A stretch of DNA of 64,000 nucleotides from Fomitopsis serialis (Eukaryota > Basidiomycota > Agaricomycetes > Polyporales > Fomitopsidaceae). Positions 47,249 through 58,889 of the stretch are shown one piece after another; positions within the stretch are counted from its first letter, which is position 1, and every line of letters begins with the position of its first letter. The position numbers and the translations under genes are program-made. The DNA is taken from NCBI RefSeq assembly GCF_022376445.1, contig NW_025954977.1, forward strand, positions 372,001 through 436,000. The letters are read 5' to 3'. The notes below the pieces were generated by a model. That model did not search any database. It was given only the letters and a program-made list of their open reading frames with translations, and was not told where the DNA came from.

Positions 47249-48503
47249 ATGCTCAAGCCTCCCTCGCCGCCTTCGACGTTACACACACCCGGATGGCAGC
47301 ACTACTCAGTCGCATTCTCGCCCTTCCATACCAATCGACTCGCAGTAGCATCTGCTGCCAATTACGGCCTCGTGGGGAATGGGCGACTGCACCTTGTTTC
47401 GCTCGGACCCGGTCCTGGCGCGCTCCCCGGCCTTGCGCTTGACAAGTTGTGAGTTGAAGGGGCTTCTTAACATCGCACTCTCTCACAGTCTTATCAGCTA
47501 CGATACACAGGACGGCCTGTACGACATCGCCTGGTCGGAGATCCACGAGAACCAACTGGTCACCGCGTCGGGCGATGGCTCGATCAGACTATGGGACATC
47601 ATGCTCAAAGTAGGCCCGGCAGCAACCTCTCGAAGGCCGCATCTCCGCTCACGATGTCGCAAGCACATCTAGGACCTGCCCATCCGCGCGTGGCAGGAGC
47701 ACACGCGCGAAGTGTTCTCCGTCGACTGGTCCAACATCCAGAAGGACAGGTTCGTGTCCTCCTCGTGGGACGGCACCGTGAAGCTCGTACGCACCCCGTC
47801 TTCATCTCCGCGCCTCCGCACTCATTCGTGCTGCCCAGTGGTCCCCCGAGCACCCGCGCTCCCTGACGACCCTGCACGCGCACCAGATGTGCGTCTACCA
47901 GGCGCTCTTCTCGCCGCACCAGCCCGACCTCGTCGCGACCTGCTCGACGGACGGGAGCCTCAAGCTCTTCGACATCCGCGCGCCCGCGTACGCCGGCGGC
48001 GCGAACACATTCACGCGGCCCACGTCTGCCGCGGCGCTCACGGTGCCCGCCGCGGGCACGGAGGTGCTCTCGCTCGACTGGAACAAGTACCGCCCTTTCG
48101 TGCTCGCGAGCGCGGGTGTCGACAAGGTGATCAAGGTGTGGGACTGCCGCATGGTCAAGCTCGGCGCGGGCCAGGAGCAGGTCGGCGGGGTGTGCGAGCT
48201 CCCGCTCGTCGGACACGAGTACGCAGTGCGCAAGGTGCAGTGGAGCCCGCACCGGCCGGACGTGCTCGCGAGCTCGAGCTATGACATGACGTGCAGAGTG
48301 TGAGTTTCATGTTCGCTCGATGCGATCGATACTGATGCGGCTGCAGATGGTCGACGACGCCTCTGCCGACGGGCGGCCATATGCTTCACATTAACGACGC
48401 GCACACAGAATTCGTAGCTGGTTGCGGGTGGTCGCTGTACGACGAGGGCCTCTTGGCAAGTTGCGGATGGGACTGCAAACTCAATATGTTCCATGTACGA
48501 TAG
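47249..48503 (+). CDS. PEX7: Peroxin-7, PTS2 receptor (WD40)
   Basis: Cytosolic WD40 beta-propeller that binds the PTS2 signal and delivers enzymes to the peroxisome with a PEX20-type co-receptor. Start at 47249. Typical opening STLHTPGWQHYSVAFSPF, NRLAVASAANYGLVGNGRL, then repeats ending in WD-type strands: GDGSIRLWDI, WDGTVKLW, TDGSLKLFDI, VDKVIKVWDC, YDMTCRVW and the last CGWDCKLNMFHVR at TAG 48501. Introns after KF(L) (47447), IMLK (about 47609), KL (about 47787) and CRV (about 48300), all GT-AG. Length and repeat number match PEX7. Confidence 0.94.
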
Positions 48504-49350
48504 TGGATGGAGGCCCTAGTGAGTGTATCAATAATGTGTAAATCACCGTCCATTTTCGTGGACCACTACCATAAGCTAGAATTAAGCATATTCCAATGTC
48601 CTTGTCCCACAAGAATCGGAAAGTCAGCACGGTCGCAATTCTCTAATGATCTGTGACTGCACATTCTTCTCAAGTAACAATTGACTTGGCTCTCGGCTCG
48701 GGCAGTATCGGACATGACAGTGCATATATTCACGCACGGAAATCATGCTGCTCTGGCCTCGTGCTCGTATAACATCCGACGGTTGGACGCAAGGCCCGGA
48801 GAGTATAGGCTAGTGCACAGAACAATCCAGGGCAAACACTGTGCGACCCGCAGTCATAATGATCTTCCCACTCATCGTCAGCTACGGCTGGCATGAGTCC
48901 TTCGCCAACATCTTGAATGCCTGCATGAGTCAGTAGATTCTTATGTCCTCAGCTTCGCGCACACGCGCGTAGAATGTCTGCCGTGTAGAGTTGTTATGCA
49001 TGATGGTGGCAGATATGCTACGACACAGTACATCGGTTCACTTCGAGCTACAAATGACTCAGTCGATGCGAAAACATAGAGGGACACACGCCGTGCGTGA
49101 GCGGTGTCGCATCGGTTACAGGTTTTCATGGGGGTATCATGAAGGTCGTCGAGCCTAACTAATAGTGATACAGGTGTACGGACACATTGAAAATCTCAAT
49201 ACACTGAGCTGCGTCATTCGCGAATTGTAGTGTTACAACCCCTGCACGGTGACTGACCCGCCCCACACCCGGTTGTCAGTCCACCGTGACAGACCAGAGC
49301 CAGTAATGCCTGAGCTGGCATATAGTCACGGGCTTCCGCGACTGACGACC
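48504..49350. other. Convergent gap PEX7 / MYND paralogue
   Basis: About 850 bases, no conserved coding segment on either strand, no repeat recognised. Confidence 0.4.
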
Positions 49351-50246
49351 CTAGCGAGCGCGGCCAGAGATTTTCTCCACGATATCCTTCAGCCTCTGCT
49401 CCCAAGTGTCACCGAGGCTGACGGCGCGCATATACGCCGGTGTGACCTCAATCGGGACAGGATAGTACAGCGGGACAGGCGGCGATATGACGTGGCAGGG
49501 GCACGAGAGGAGGATGTTCACGGAAGCGATGTAGTCCGCTGCACGCGACTGCATGCCGCGGAGGCTCACGAGACGATCGACGAGCTCCTGCATGTTCTTC
49601 CTCCCGTACTTGGCGCGCAGCTCGTCGAAGGTCATCGGCTTAGCGAAGAGCACCTTGAAACGCGCCCACTCGCGCGACGACTGTGCGCGCGCGGGGTGGT
49701 GCTCGAGCATGACGAAGAGCACAGCATGTGCCGAGAAGGACGGATCCGTGGCGACGTTCATTCCGTTGTAGCCAGCCTCCATGAGCGGTAGCTTGAACTT
49801 CTCCGCGAAGGCGCAGAACTGGTCCATGATGACAGATGGTGTCGGGGCGTCGTAATTGATGTCTTGGGGCGCCCGTAGTTTGCTCGCTTCGGAAAGAAAG
49901 AGTTGGTCCATCACTTTCAGTTGGGAGCGCTCCTGCTTGATGGACCTGCAGACGTGTTTATGAAAGCTCCAGCCGGCCTTCTGACATCCAGGGCTCTACT
50001 CGGGAGTCAATGATCAGACGTGTGCGGCAAAAGACCCGACTCACGCAGTATAAAGCCAGCTTGCAGCTTGAGCAAGCGAACAGTCTTCCGGCTTCAGTCC
50101 TGCTTTTCAGACCTAGTAAGGATCCAGAGTCCCAGTGTCAATCTATACGCTGATCGTCAGGCGCGGTGATCTGATCGCGCACAGAAGTCACATTCTTGTA
50201 TGCCATGGCGGGCTTGGTGTGAATGCGACGGCACATTGGAATTCAT
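49351..50246 (-). CDS. MYND zinc-finger protein (unbroken paralogue)
   Basis: Paralogue of the split gene at 42323-45158, opposite strand. Exons encode MNSNVPSHS...ECDFCARS, then RLFACSSCKLALYC, then SPGCQKAGWSFHKHVC (MYND finger) and a long last exon with VIMDQFCAFAEKFKLPLMEAGYNG, HHPARAQSSREW, PMTFDELRAKYGRKNM and VTPAYMRAVSLGDTW, ending DIVEKISGRAR at TAG 49351. The C-terminal region is shared only with its paralogue as far as I can tell. The position corresponding to the paralogue's first intron donor (GT) reads AT here (50170-50169), so exon 1 may be wrongly joined or the gene may be decaying. Function unknown. Confidence 0.72.
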
Positions 50247-51513
50247 CCCGAGTGATGAGGCCTTGAGGGTGTACTGACTTGAGGCACGAAGCGAAGTGTG
50301 AAGCCGCGGTGTACACAACGCGTTGGTGGCGTGTAATGTTGTGGCGTGGGAATCGCATTGAGTGTACAGACTCGCCGCCAGCTCGCCGCTACTCGCGACA
50401 CCACTACTGGCAGACTTGCGCCAGTCCATCTAAAGTCATCTCATTCGCTGATCTCCAACTGCGTCGGTGTACACTTAAGTATCTTGAAACCAGTCTACTC
50501 TGCTTAAATTGAAAGTCGCAAACCGTATGCAAACCCACAGTCGTAATCCGCACTCCGTCGCCGTCACGAATACCTGCAAACACTCACCAATATCACACAA
50601 TGTATCTGGGAGGTACAGACCGATGGCACAGAAGTCCACGACCAGCAACTCGGAAAGACTAGCATTGCTTGCGATCGTCATCCTCCAAAACACGAGGTCG
50701 CGTTGAGGGAGTTTCTACGGGAGACTATGCGGCGGCCATGTTCCGTTGAGATTCAGCATTGCCGGTGAGCAAGTACCCATGGACCAGGACCTGCGCTGCC
50801 ATGCGAGCGACGTCATCAGGCTTACATAGCGGCATGCACGCGCCGTTCCTCCGTATGTCTCTCATAGAACACAGTACTTATATTGCATGCGATTTCCTAG
50901 GCTAGACCAGTCGCTTGCAGCCATTCGAGGTGAGTACTTGAGTGACAGCTTTCATGAAGGGTCGACTCTCTCACCAACTGCAAAAACTCCGCAGAACGGA
51001 GTTCCAGAAAGCCTAGAAGACATAGAAGACACTCTTTGAATGGTAGCGAGGCTGTGCAATGTGCACGGACTCTGAGAAGTCAGGGCTGGATCTTGAGAAT
51101 TCAATCGGTGGGGAACACTCGGGGAATGGCATCCGGTAAGTATGTCGGCCGGGACAAATCCTCTCTTTGTCTACACACGTTCACGAATGTGCATTACCAG
51201 CTTTGTGAGCCCGTATAAGTTGTCAGACAAACAAATGAGCCATAGAATGACCGCAATTGGACTTCAGAGGACAGTGGACATAGATGCTGGTCATGAGTTC
51301 AGAGACGGTCCGAATCCCAGACTAAGCTGGGAAGCGCATTTCTGTGTGATCATCGCTGATTCAATTGGTCTTGAGCTTGATTATTGACGTCAAGACATAG
51401 GTCCCCTTCTCCTTCTCCTCCATTCATGTGAACGAGGATGACCCAGCGACAGGGATACGTTTGCACATGACCAGTCATGTACCGGTGAAGGTGAGCCGCC
51501 CCGAGATGTCAAC
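50247..51513. other. Gap upstream of MYND paralogue
   Basis: About 1.3 kb with only short unsupported open frames. Confidence 0.35.
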
Positions 51514-52071
51514 TTAAGCAATGTCTGACAGCCTGGCTGGACGGCAGTGGACGAAGCGGACAGTGTCGAGGCGCATATACGGAGTCTCACGATCGATCAA
51601 CGGTTTCCGTTGAACTCTGAGCTCAAGATTCGATCGCATCTCCCACGTGGATGAGTCTGGTACGTAGAATCCGAACCCTCTTCCTGCACGGCGCATTGCT
51701 AGCTGATCGCTGTTATGCCATCCCGCACTCTCACCAATACTGAGTGTGATTTTGCTGGACCTTCTGAGGAGTTCGTAGCCGTACAGTGAGCCTATAGCAT
51801 GGCCGTCGATTACGGCAATGTTGGCCTTCCATAGCCGGCAAGATGGAACCTTCGTGGACCTTTCCGTCCCAACGACGCTGAACGTGGTAGGCTTACATTC
51901 GCAGATCGTGTCCTCCTTGCCGTGCCTATCTCTTGCCGACGACACACTCTTCGGTCGGAACCTGTCTGTCCCTCCTTTCCCACTTGCGATATTTCGAGCT
52001 AACAGTTTATCCGGACCAGAAACATCAAGCAAAATATGTCTTACTCGTTCGAAGCCCTCCTCGCTATGCAC
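51514..52071 (-). CDS. Orphan open frame, 185 codons, unknown
   Basis: A single uninterrupted frame (MHSEEGFERVRHILL... to ARLSDIA) of mixed composition, not low complexity. No domain recognised. It overlaps a plus-strand frame (51818-52222) equally lacking resemblance to anything known. It may be a lineage-specific gene, a relic or chance. Confidence 0.25.
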   Translation of the reverse strand: MHSEEGFERVRHILLDVSGPDKLLARNIASGKGGTDRFRPKSVSSARDRHGKEDTICECKPTTFSVVGTERSTKVPSCRLWKANIAVIDGHAIGSLYGYELLRRSSKITLSIGESAGWHNSDQLAMRRAGRGFGFYVPDSSTWEMRSNLELRVQRKPLIDRETPYMRLDTVRFVHCRPARLSDIA

Positions 52072-52430
52072 TGTTCTGGGTGTCGCAACGCCTGTGGAAC
52101 CCTCTGTGAGTTGGACTCATACATGTCACCGTTTCACACTTGCGGCCAGGTCGACAAGATCATCCGCACCGAGGGCTACTCCTCTCCGTGGGAGGATTCA
52201 CGAGCAAGCTTGTCTGAAATGAAGGGGCTGGGACACAGATGACTTCCTCGCAGGAACGATCGTCCATTCGGTGGCGGCTATGCAAATACAATGCGGCAAC
52301 CTTTAAAGCCATTTCCCTCCACTCTACATTTCGGCTTTTCGGTGCCCTCCTGACGCTCCTTCTTCCTCTCCTCTTGATCTTCCTCCTGCCGTGCACTTGT
52401 TTATTCATCTTTCGACACTTGAGACCAGCC

Positions 52431-54677
52431 ATGTCGATTGCAGAAATCGACACAGAGAAGGGCTCGAGTACTGTGGTTAAGTCCGCGGATTCTGCGCAGA
52501 CAGCGTCCTTCCGGCGGATATCCAAGGAGGAGGCAACGATCGTGGAAGCGGAGCGCGACGTGCCCGACTCGGAGGTACAGCAAGACGAGGTGCCGCTGTA
52601 CAACCCCCACATCGACGTGAGCGGCGTTGACGAGAAGGCGCTCCTCCGCAAGATGGACTGGCAGCTGGTGCCGTGGCTGTCATTCTTGTTTTTGCTTAGT
52701 TTTTTAGATCGGACCGCTGTCGGCAACGCCAAAGTACGTCTTTCCTGTCCGTATTTAGAGGCTGCTGAAACGAGCACCGGGTTTGCAGCTATATGGCATA
52801 GAACAAGCGTTACATATCAACGACACGCAATATCTGATCGCGCTTACTATCTTCTTCATTCCATACGCAGTCTTCGAGGTGTGTTTCTTTTGATGACGCA
52901 CAAGTATGTTAATCACGCCGTTCGTACAGGTGCCCTCAAATATCGTCCTCAAAAGGTTGCGACCGTCTTTATGGCTTTCCTTCTTGATGTTTGGGTGGGG
53001 AATCATGATGGTGTGTACATTCAGTCCATGTCTTGAAGATCAGTACGCTGATACGAGAATGTGCAGACCGTACAGGGCCTTGTACATAACTACAGTGGAT
53101 TGCTCAGTACGTAACTTGTCGGTTGACTGGTCTTTGTATGACTAACACAACTATCATTATCACCTTTTTGGACGGTGCGTTCATCTGCAGTCATGCGGTG
53201 GCTTCTGGGAGCCTTCGAAGCGGGGCTCTTCCCCGGCGTAACATACTACCTTTCATGGTACGCTAAGCGGCATCGCATCACGATACAGGATTCCGTTACT
53301 AATCATGGTCCTCACGTACTAGCTGGTACAGACGACAAGAGTTCGGCTTCCGCGCCGCAATCTTCTTCTCCGCGGCAACTCTCGCGGGAGCGTTCGGCGG
53401 CCTGCTTGCGGTACGTGACATATCCAGATCCCTCACACCCCCATTGCTAATTCCCTCCGCTCCCCTGCTGCAGGCAGGCCTATCGCAGATGGCGGGCGTT
53501 GGCGGGAAGGGCGGTTGGGCGTGGATTTTTATCATCGAGGGCCTCGTCACGGTCGTCGCGGGCGTGTTCTCGGTTTTCATCATCCAGGACTTCCCCGACA
53601 CAGCGCGCTTCCTTACAGAGGCAGAGCGCACCTTCATCGTGCGCCGCCTCCAGGCGGACGGCCAGATCAGCGCGGCTGGCGAGAAGCTCAAGTGGAGTTA
53701 TATCTGGCAGTCTTTGGCGGATTGGAAGACGTGGCTTGGGAGTGAGTGATGCAGCTCGGTGGATAGACTTGCATAGAATGCTAATCGTCTGTGGGTCACA
53801 AATCTTAGTGGCGTTGTATATGGGTAACGAAGGCCCGTTATACGCGATTGCCCTGTTTATGCCAAGTATCATCGACCAGGTGCGCAGATTTTCTGCTCAT
53901 TCTGCAGCGTTTCTTTCTGACTGATAGCGTCCGCACAGCTCGGATACAGTGCGACACCCGCGAATCTGCTGACCGTCCCTGTCTACGTCCTTGCATGCAT
54001 CGCCACGTGTCTAGTAGGCTGGCTCGCCGATCGTTATGGCAGGCGAGGTTACTGGAACATGTACGTCTGCAGCCTCAGTAGGCACGCGACCTTTGTGATT
54101 GACTGGTGTATGCTTTCAGCGGATGTATGGCCCTCGGCGGCACTGGATTTATCATCCTCATATCCTCGCGGAACGCAGCGCTGTCCTACTTCGCGGTGTA
54201 CCTCGCGGCATGCGGGATATATCCCTGCGTGCCGAATGTCGTCGCGTGGATGTCGAATAACCTTGAGGGCTCGTACAAGCGTGGTGTGTCGCTCGGTATG
54301 ATCATCAGCTGGGGCAACCTGAACGGCGCGGTCTCGTCAAATGTCGTGCGTAGTCCTGATTCTGTGCTCCCTGCCAATCAGCCGCTAACGTCCGTTACCC
54401 GCGGTTCGCACAGTACCGCGCACAGGACGCGCCTTGGTACACGCTCGGGCACGGGATCCTGCTCATCTACATCGGCATCTCGCTGATCTGTAGCACGGCG
54501 TTCATTATACTCTTCGCGCGCGAGAACCGGCGGCGCGAGCGCGGAGAGCGCGACGAGGTGATCAAGGGCGTGAACGAGGACCGCGACGACCTCGTGCGCA
54601 ACGGCGTGTATGCGACCGTGGAGGAGGCGAGGAGGGAAAAGGGCGACACATGGAGTGGGTTCCGCTACCGCTATTGA
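52431..54677 (+). CDS. MFS carrier 1, anion:cation symporter (Dal5/TNA1-like)
   Basis: Plasma-membrane major facilitator of the ACS family, whose fungal members import allantoate, nicotinate, pantothenate or similar anions. Start MSIAEIDTEKG at 52431; acidic cytosolic N-terminus, then WLSFLFLLSFLDRTAVGNAK (TM1), FFIPYAVFEVPSNI, RPSLWLSFLMFGWGIMM, MRWLLGAFEAGLFPGVTYYLSWWY, WAWIFIIEGLVTVVAG, LYMGNEGPLYAIALF, PANLLTVPVYVLAC, and WYTLGHGILLIYIG (last TM); hydrophilic tail RRRERGERDEVIKGVNED and WSGFRYRY at TGA 54675. About nine exons. Substrate not determinable. An upstream in-frame ATG (52239) would add an unlikely hydrophobic leader. Confidence 0.88.
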
Positions 54678-56275
54678 GCGTGAATATGGTGCGTTGTGTA
54701 TGCTATGACATGTGCGGTGTGAAGGGAAGCAGATGTAGCAATATCGACGGCGCGGGTCCCTCGCTGGTGAAGAGCGGCACGCTGCCTGTTGGAATGTATG
54801 AATATGACTCAGACGTTTGCGTAAATCATTATCTAGATACGCGACTGCCGCCACCAGGAGTGGCAAACACGCAAGACTCCGGACAGCGACTTCAAATCGC
54901 GTCAAAATCGTTCGTACCCATGCCTCGCGAACCTCGCGCTGCAGGCTATCATTAGTGTGAAGGCGGTATCCTCTTGAATGTCTTTCACCTAGCAAGGTCA
55001 CGGTGGATGCTAGAACCTTGTGAGGTGTCGAACGGCGGAACGGAGTAGCCCAGGTGTCACTGAACATTGACAAGACTGGCAATTTACGGGTTCAAGTTCT
55101 TTGCTTCGCCACGCGTTTGAAAGGTACCGGAACGTGTACTCATGTTAAGTTGTTAACGGGCTAGAGTATCAACTTTTGACGTACGAGCAGACCGATGAAC
55201 GTTCGGACGGGCGTTCCAACAAACCGGGCCTCGGCCCAGGCATCAACCGCAAGAAGTCCCTTTCGAAGGCGTTCTGCCGTGGAACGCGCAAGGGCACGAA
55301 CTGGAGTCCTTTATTCAGGGCCCAACCGCGAGCTGTATTGTTACGGAAAATGTGCACCAGACCGTCCTGAGCTTGCGGGGTGCGAGTCGAGTCGGCATTG
55401 AGGCAGTTGCGTGCGTCGACGATTGACCTTGCCAGCTGTGTTCATCGGTTATGTCCTGCCCGAGCTGCCGTGTACGAGGGGCGCCTCACTCATCTTTCAC
55501 TGAGAGGCCGTCTGGAGCAGTACTTACTAGACACGATCTGGACACGAATGCCGTGAACGCCGGTCTGAACACAGCCTTCATTACGAGACACGACGTGGGG
55601 GCAGAACGTTCTTGACAAAAAGATGAGGCCCCGCTGTCTCGAACACTGTCGTATCTGAACCGTTACGGTTCAGAGATGTTGGACGCCGATCGCGACGACA
55701 GTTCGACGAGCGAGCGCGCCTCCTCCTCCTGCCAAGCCCACGCGCGAACGTTTGAACGTTGACGCGGTCATGTGACGCGGGCAGACCTTGATCAATTCTT
55801 TTCCCCGCACAATACCCCAGTCCCCGCAGCTTGGCACCCCGCGTCGTGCATGCTCATCCAATGCCAATCAAGTAGTTTGGCCTCGCTTTCGATATGACCT
55901 GCACGGTATGATACTTACTGCTGCTGAGAGTTGCCACCAGTGACTGAGACACCCAGGTACCCGGATCTGAACGCCACCGCCAAGCCGGAGAAAGGAGGTG
56001 AGCTGCGGGGTATGGATGGGGTCGATGTCGCACCTGATAACAGCGCGCCTCGAGTCCCATGATGACAGAAATTCTCCGTTAGACATTTCTCCCGACACTG
56101 GGGCCGCAGAGCCGGATAGCGCGTCGAGCGATGACGGCCCCTCAAAGGGCTGTATAAAGGTCTCAAATGGACGCGCATCACTCCGACCGCCCCTACTCGG
56201 ACCACCAGCACGCGGCTCTGCACGTCGCACAAACGAGTACGAACTTTGACGAAACCACGACCAGCGGAAGGAGAG
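54678..56275. other. 1.6-kb gap between the two MFS genes
   Basis: Contains only short open frames on both strands; those at 55868-56542 on the minus strand are antisense to the second MFS gene. The proximal 120 bases include the TATA box listed separately. Nothing else recognised. Confidence 0.4.
56153..56158 (+). promoter_or_regulatory. TATA box of MFS carrier 2
   Basis: TATAAA about 118 bases upstream of the ATG at 56276, in GC-rich surroundings. Confidence 0.45.
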
Positions 56276-58369
56276 ATGGCGTCCCCGGACTTGGAAAAGG
56301 CGGCGAGGTCGTCCTCGCGAATCTCCGGCGAAAAGGCCCACGAGTCGCATATAGAACAGACTGCATCCGACAAGGAGGCGAAGGTGCACACCGAGGTGTT
56401 TAACGCCGATGTCGATATTTCCGGCGTGGACGAGCGCAAGCTCATGAGAAAGCTCGACCTCCATCTCGTCCCGTGGTTGTCGTTCCTGTACCTCCTCAGC
56501 TTCTTGGATCGCACGAGCATTGGGAATGCTAAGGTGAGTCATACGCGCCCGTGCTGGAATGGTCGTGGACGAGGGCTTATGTAGATGGGGCGTAGCTGTA
56601 TGGCATGGAAAAGGATCTGCACATTACCGACCAGCAGTACTTGATCGCACTCACGCTATTCTTCTTCCCATATGCCCTCTTTGAGGTGAGCTTCTACTCT
56701 CGATTGCAGCCGGTGTACCCTGACAAATGGATGCATTAGGTGCCGTCCAATATCTTCCTGAAAAGACTGCGACCGTCAGTATGGCTCTCCTTCCTGATGT
56801 TCGGATGGGGGATCATGATGGTGAGGGACATACGAGTTGCATAAGCGAAATTGCTCACAAGAGTCTGTACAGACCATACAAGGCCTTGTCCATAACTATG
56901 GCGGGCTCCTCGGAATGCGATGGCTGCTCGGCACATTCGAGGCTGGGCTGTTCCCTGGTGTCAACTACTACCTCTCATGGTGCGTACACCCCGCCGACCA
57001 GTGTTTGCGGCCATACTTGAACAATCGATTTCCTCAGTTGGTACAAACGCTCTGAGTTCGGCTTACGCTCCGCCATCTTCTTCTCCGCCGCGACGGTCTC
57101 CGGCGCGTTCGGCGGTCTGCTTGCGGTACGTCCCCTACCGTTCATAATCAACCTGTCACCTCAAATTGTCCTTCTCGATCACAATCGATAGGCTGCGATC
57201 GCGAACATGGACGGCGTAGGCGGTAAGCCCGCCTGGGCGTGGATCTTCATCATCGAAGGCCTCGTGACTGTCGTTGCGGGCGGGGTATCGTACTGGATCA
57301 TCCAGGACTTCCCGGACAATGCGCGCTTCCTGACCGAGGCGGAGCGCACGGTCGTCGTGCGCCGCCTCCAGTCGGACGACCAGTTCAGCGCAGCGGGTGA
57401 GAAACTAAAGCTGCGGTATATCTGGAAGAGCTTGGGCGATTGGCAGACGTGGTTGGGCAGTGAGTCGGTTCTCGCTTGAGTAGTCGTGGGTGCTGAGGGT
57501 TTCAGTGCTGCTGTATATGGGAACGGACGGCCCGCTGTATGCGTTCTCGCTGTTCTTGCCTAGCATCATCAGTCAGGTGAGCCGAGTGGTGTCCTGTGTG
57601 GATGACATCAGTTGACGTGCGGTCTGCTTCGCAGCTCGGTTACACCGCCACGCCCGCGAACCTCCTGACGGTGCCGGTGTACGTCGCCGCGTGTATATGT
57701 ACCTGCGCGGTGGGCTTCATTGCAGACAAGCACGGCTGTCGGGGTACCTGAATGTGTACGCATCAGACGCGATATCCGTTCTCGCCGCACACGCTAACAG
57801 TGACCTCTGCAGCTTATGTCTCGCTGTTGGCGCCGCTGGCTATATCATCCTTATTGCTTCGCGAAGCGCCGGCGTGTCCTACTTCGCGGTATACTTAGCG
57901 GCGTGTGGAATCTACTCCAGCATCCCTAACGTGATTGCGTGGGTCTCCAACAACGTCGAAGGCTCGTACAAGCGGTCCGTCACGCTCGGCATGGTGATTT
58001 CCTTCGGGAACATCAACGGTGCGGTGTCGTCGAATGTCGTGCGTCTCCTCCTTCCCAGTCGCCGATGTCACTTGACACTGATGAACTGTTGGTAAACGTC
58101 GTCAGTACCGCGCGAACCAAACGCCATGGTACACGCTCGGGCACGGCATCGTGCTGGCGTACATCGGAATTGGGCTCATCTGCTCCATCACGTACATCTT
58201 GCTTCTCAGGCGCGAGAACGCACGGCGGGACCGGGGTGAGCGCGACGAGATCATCGAGGGCGTGAACGACGGGGACAAGCACCTCGCGCGGAACGGCACC
58301 TTTGCAAGCGTTGCGGATGCGAAACGCGAGAAGGGCGATCAGTGGAGCGGGTACCGATACCGGTTGTAG
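56276..58369 (+). CDS. MFS carrier 2, anion:cation symporter (Dal5/TNA1-like)
   Basis: Tandem paralogue of the preceding carrier with the same exon layout and motif order: DVDISGVDERKLMRKLD, WLSFLYLLSFLDRTSIGNAK, FFFPYALFEVPSNIFLKRLRP, MRWLLGTFEAGLFPGVNYYLSW, WAWIFIIEGLVTVVAGG, LLYMGTDGPLYAFSLFLPS, PANLLTVPVYVAAC, SSIPNVIAWVSNNVEGSYKR, WYTLGHGIVLAYIGIG and WSGYRYRL ending at TAG 58367. Divergence is greatest in the N-terminal cytosolic tail and some membrane segments, suggesting an altered substrate or regulation rather than a fresh duplicate. Confidence 0.88.
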
Positions 58370-58889
58370 AAGGCGGGTGGCCGCGATCTTGTTGGTATTG
58401 CTATGATGTATTGTATGTGTGTATCGCGACGACGTATTCTCTGTACTCTTACCTCTCGAATTGTAATGATACTCGCTGCATCACGTGTCCGATGTCAGCT
58501 CCTGTCAGCTGCAGGTAAATGAATCCGCCGTTTATCGCCGCAGATATGACCTTGAGACGAACAGTCTGACGCCTGTTCGTCTGTCAGAACGCCGTTCTAT
58601 CGCCTTGTAGCCTGAGTGCCGCATCCGCTCGGTGGCTCTGGGTGGCGGGAGGTGGCGGGCCGGTGGCGGGGAGTGGCGGATGGAAGGCGCACGTGGGAGG
58701 AATAACAGTGTCAAATACGCTTGGACGCGTTCGGACGCGCGAAGTTTGTGGCCGCCAGCACTGCTTGTCTCTGCCCCGACGCGTCCCGCCATCCTCTTTA
58801 TACGCTCTATCTATTCCTCTATTCTTCACATACCCCAAAAGCTCTACAGCACACTCATACCACCTCTGTAGCATAAACAGCCATCCGCA
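58370..58889. other. Intergenic MFS 2 to hypothetical gene
   Basis: About 520 bases, with a GGTGGCGGG-type short tandem repeat near 58640-58680 and a pyrimidine-rich stretch before the next start. Confidence 0.4.

Noticed and set aside
52239..52430. Upstream ATG adding a hydrophobic leader to MFS carrier 1
   Set aside because: The family starts with a hydrophilic acidic tail; the paralogue at 56276 has no such leader. The segment is more likely pyrimidine-rich 5' UTR.
55040..55120. tRNA-like B-box word (GGTTCAAGTTC) near 55088
   Set aside because: No matching A box at the right distance and no cloverleaf could be drawn.
55868..56542. 224-codon minus-strand frame over the start of MFS carrier 2
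   Set aside because: Antisense shadow: its second half mirrors the carrier's N-terminal coding region codon for codon.
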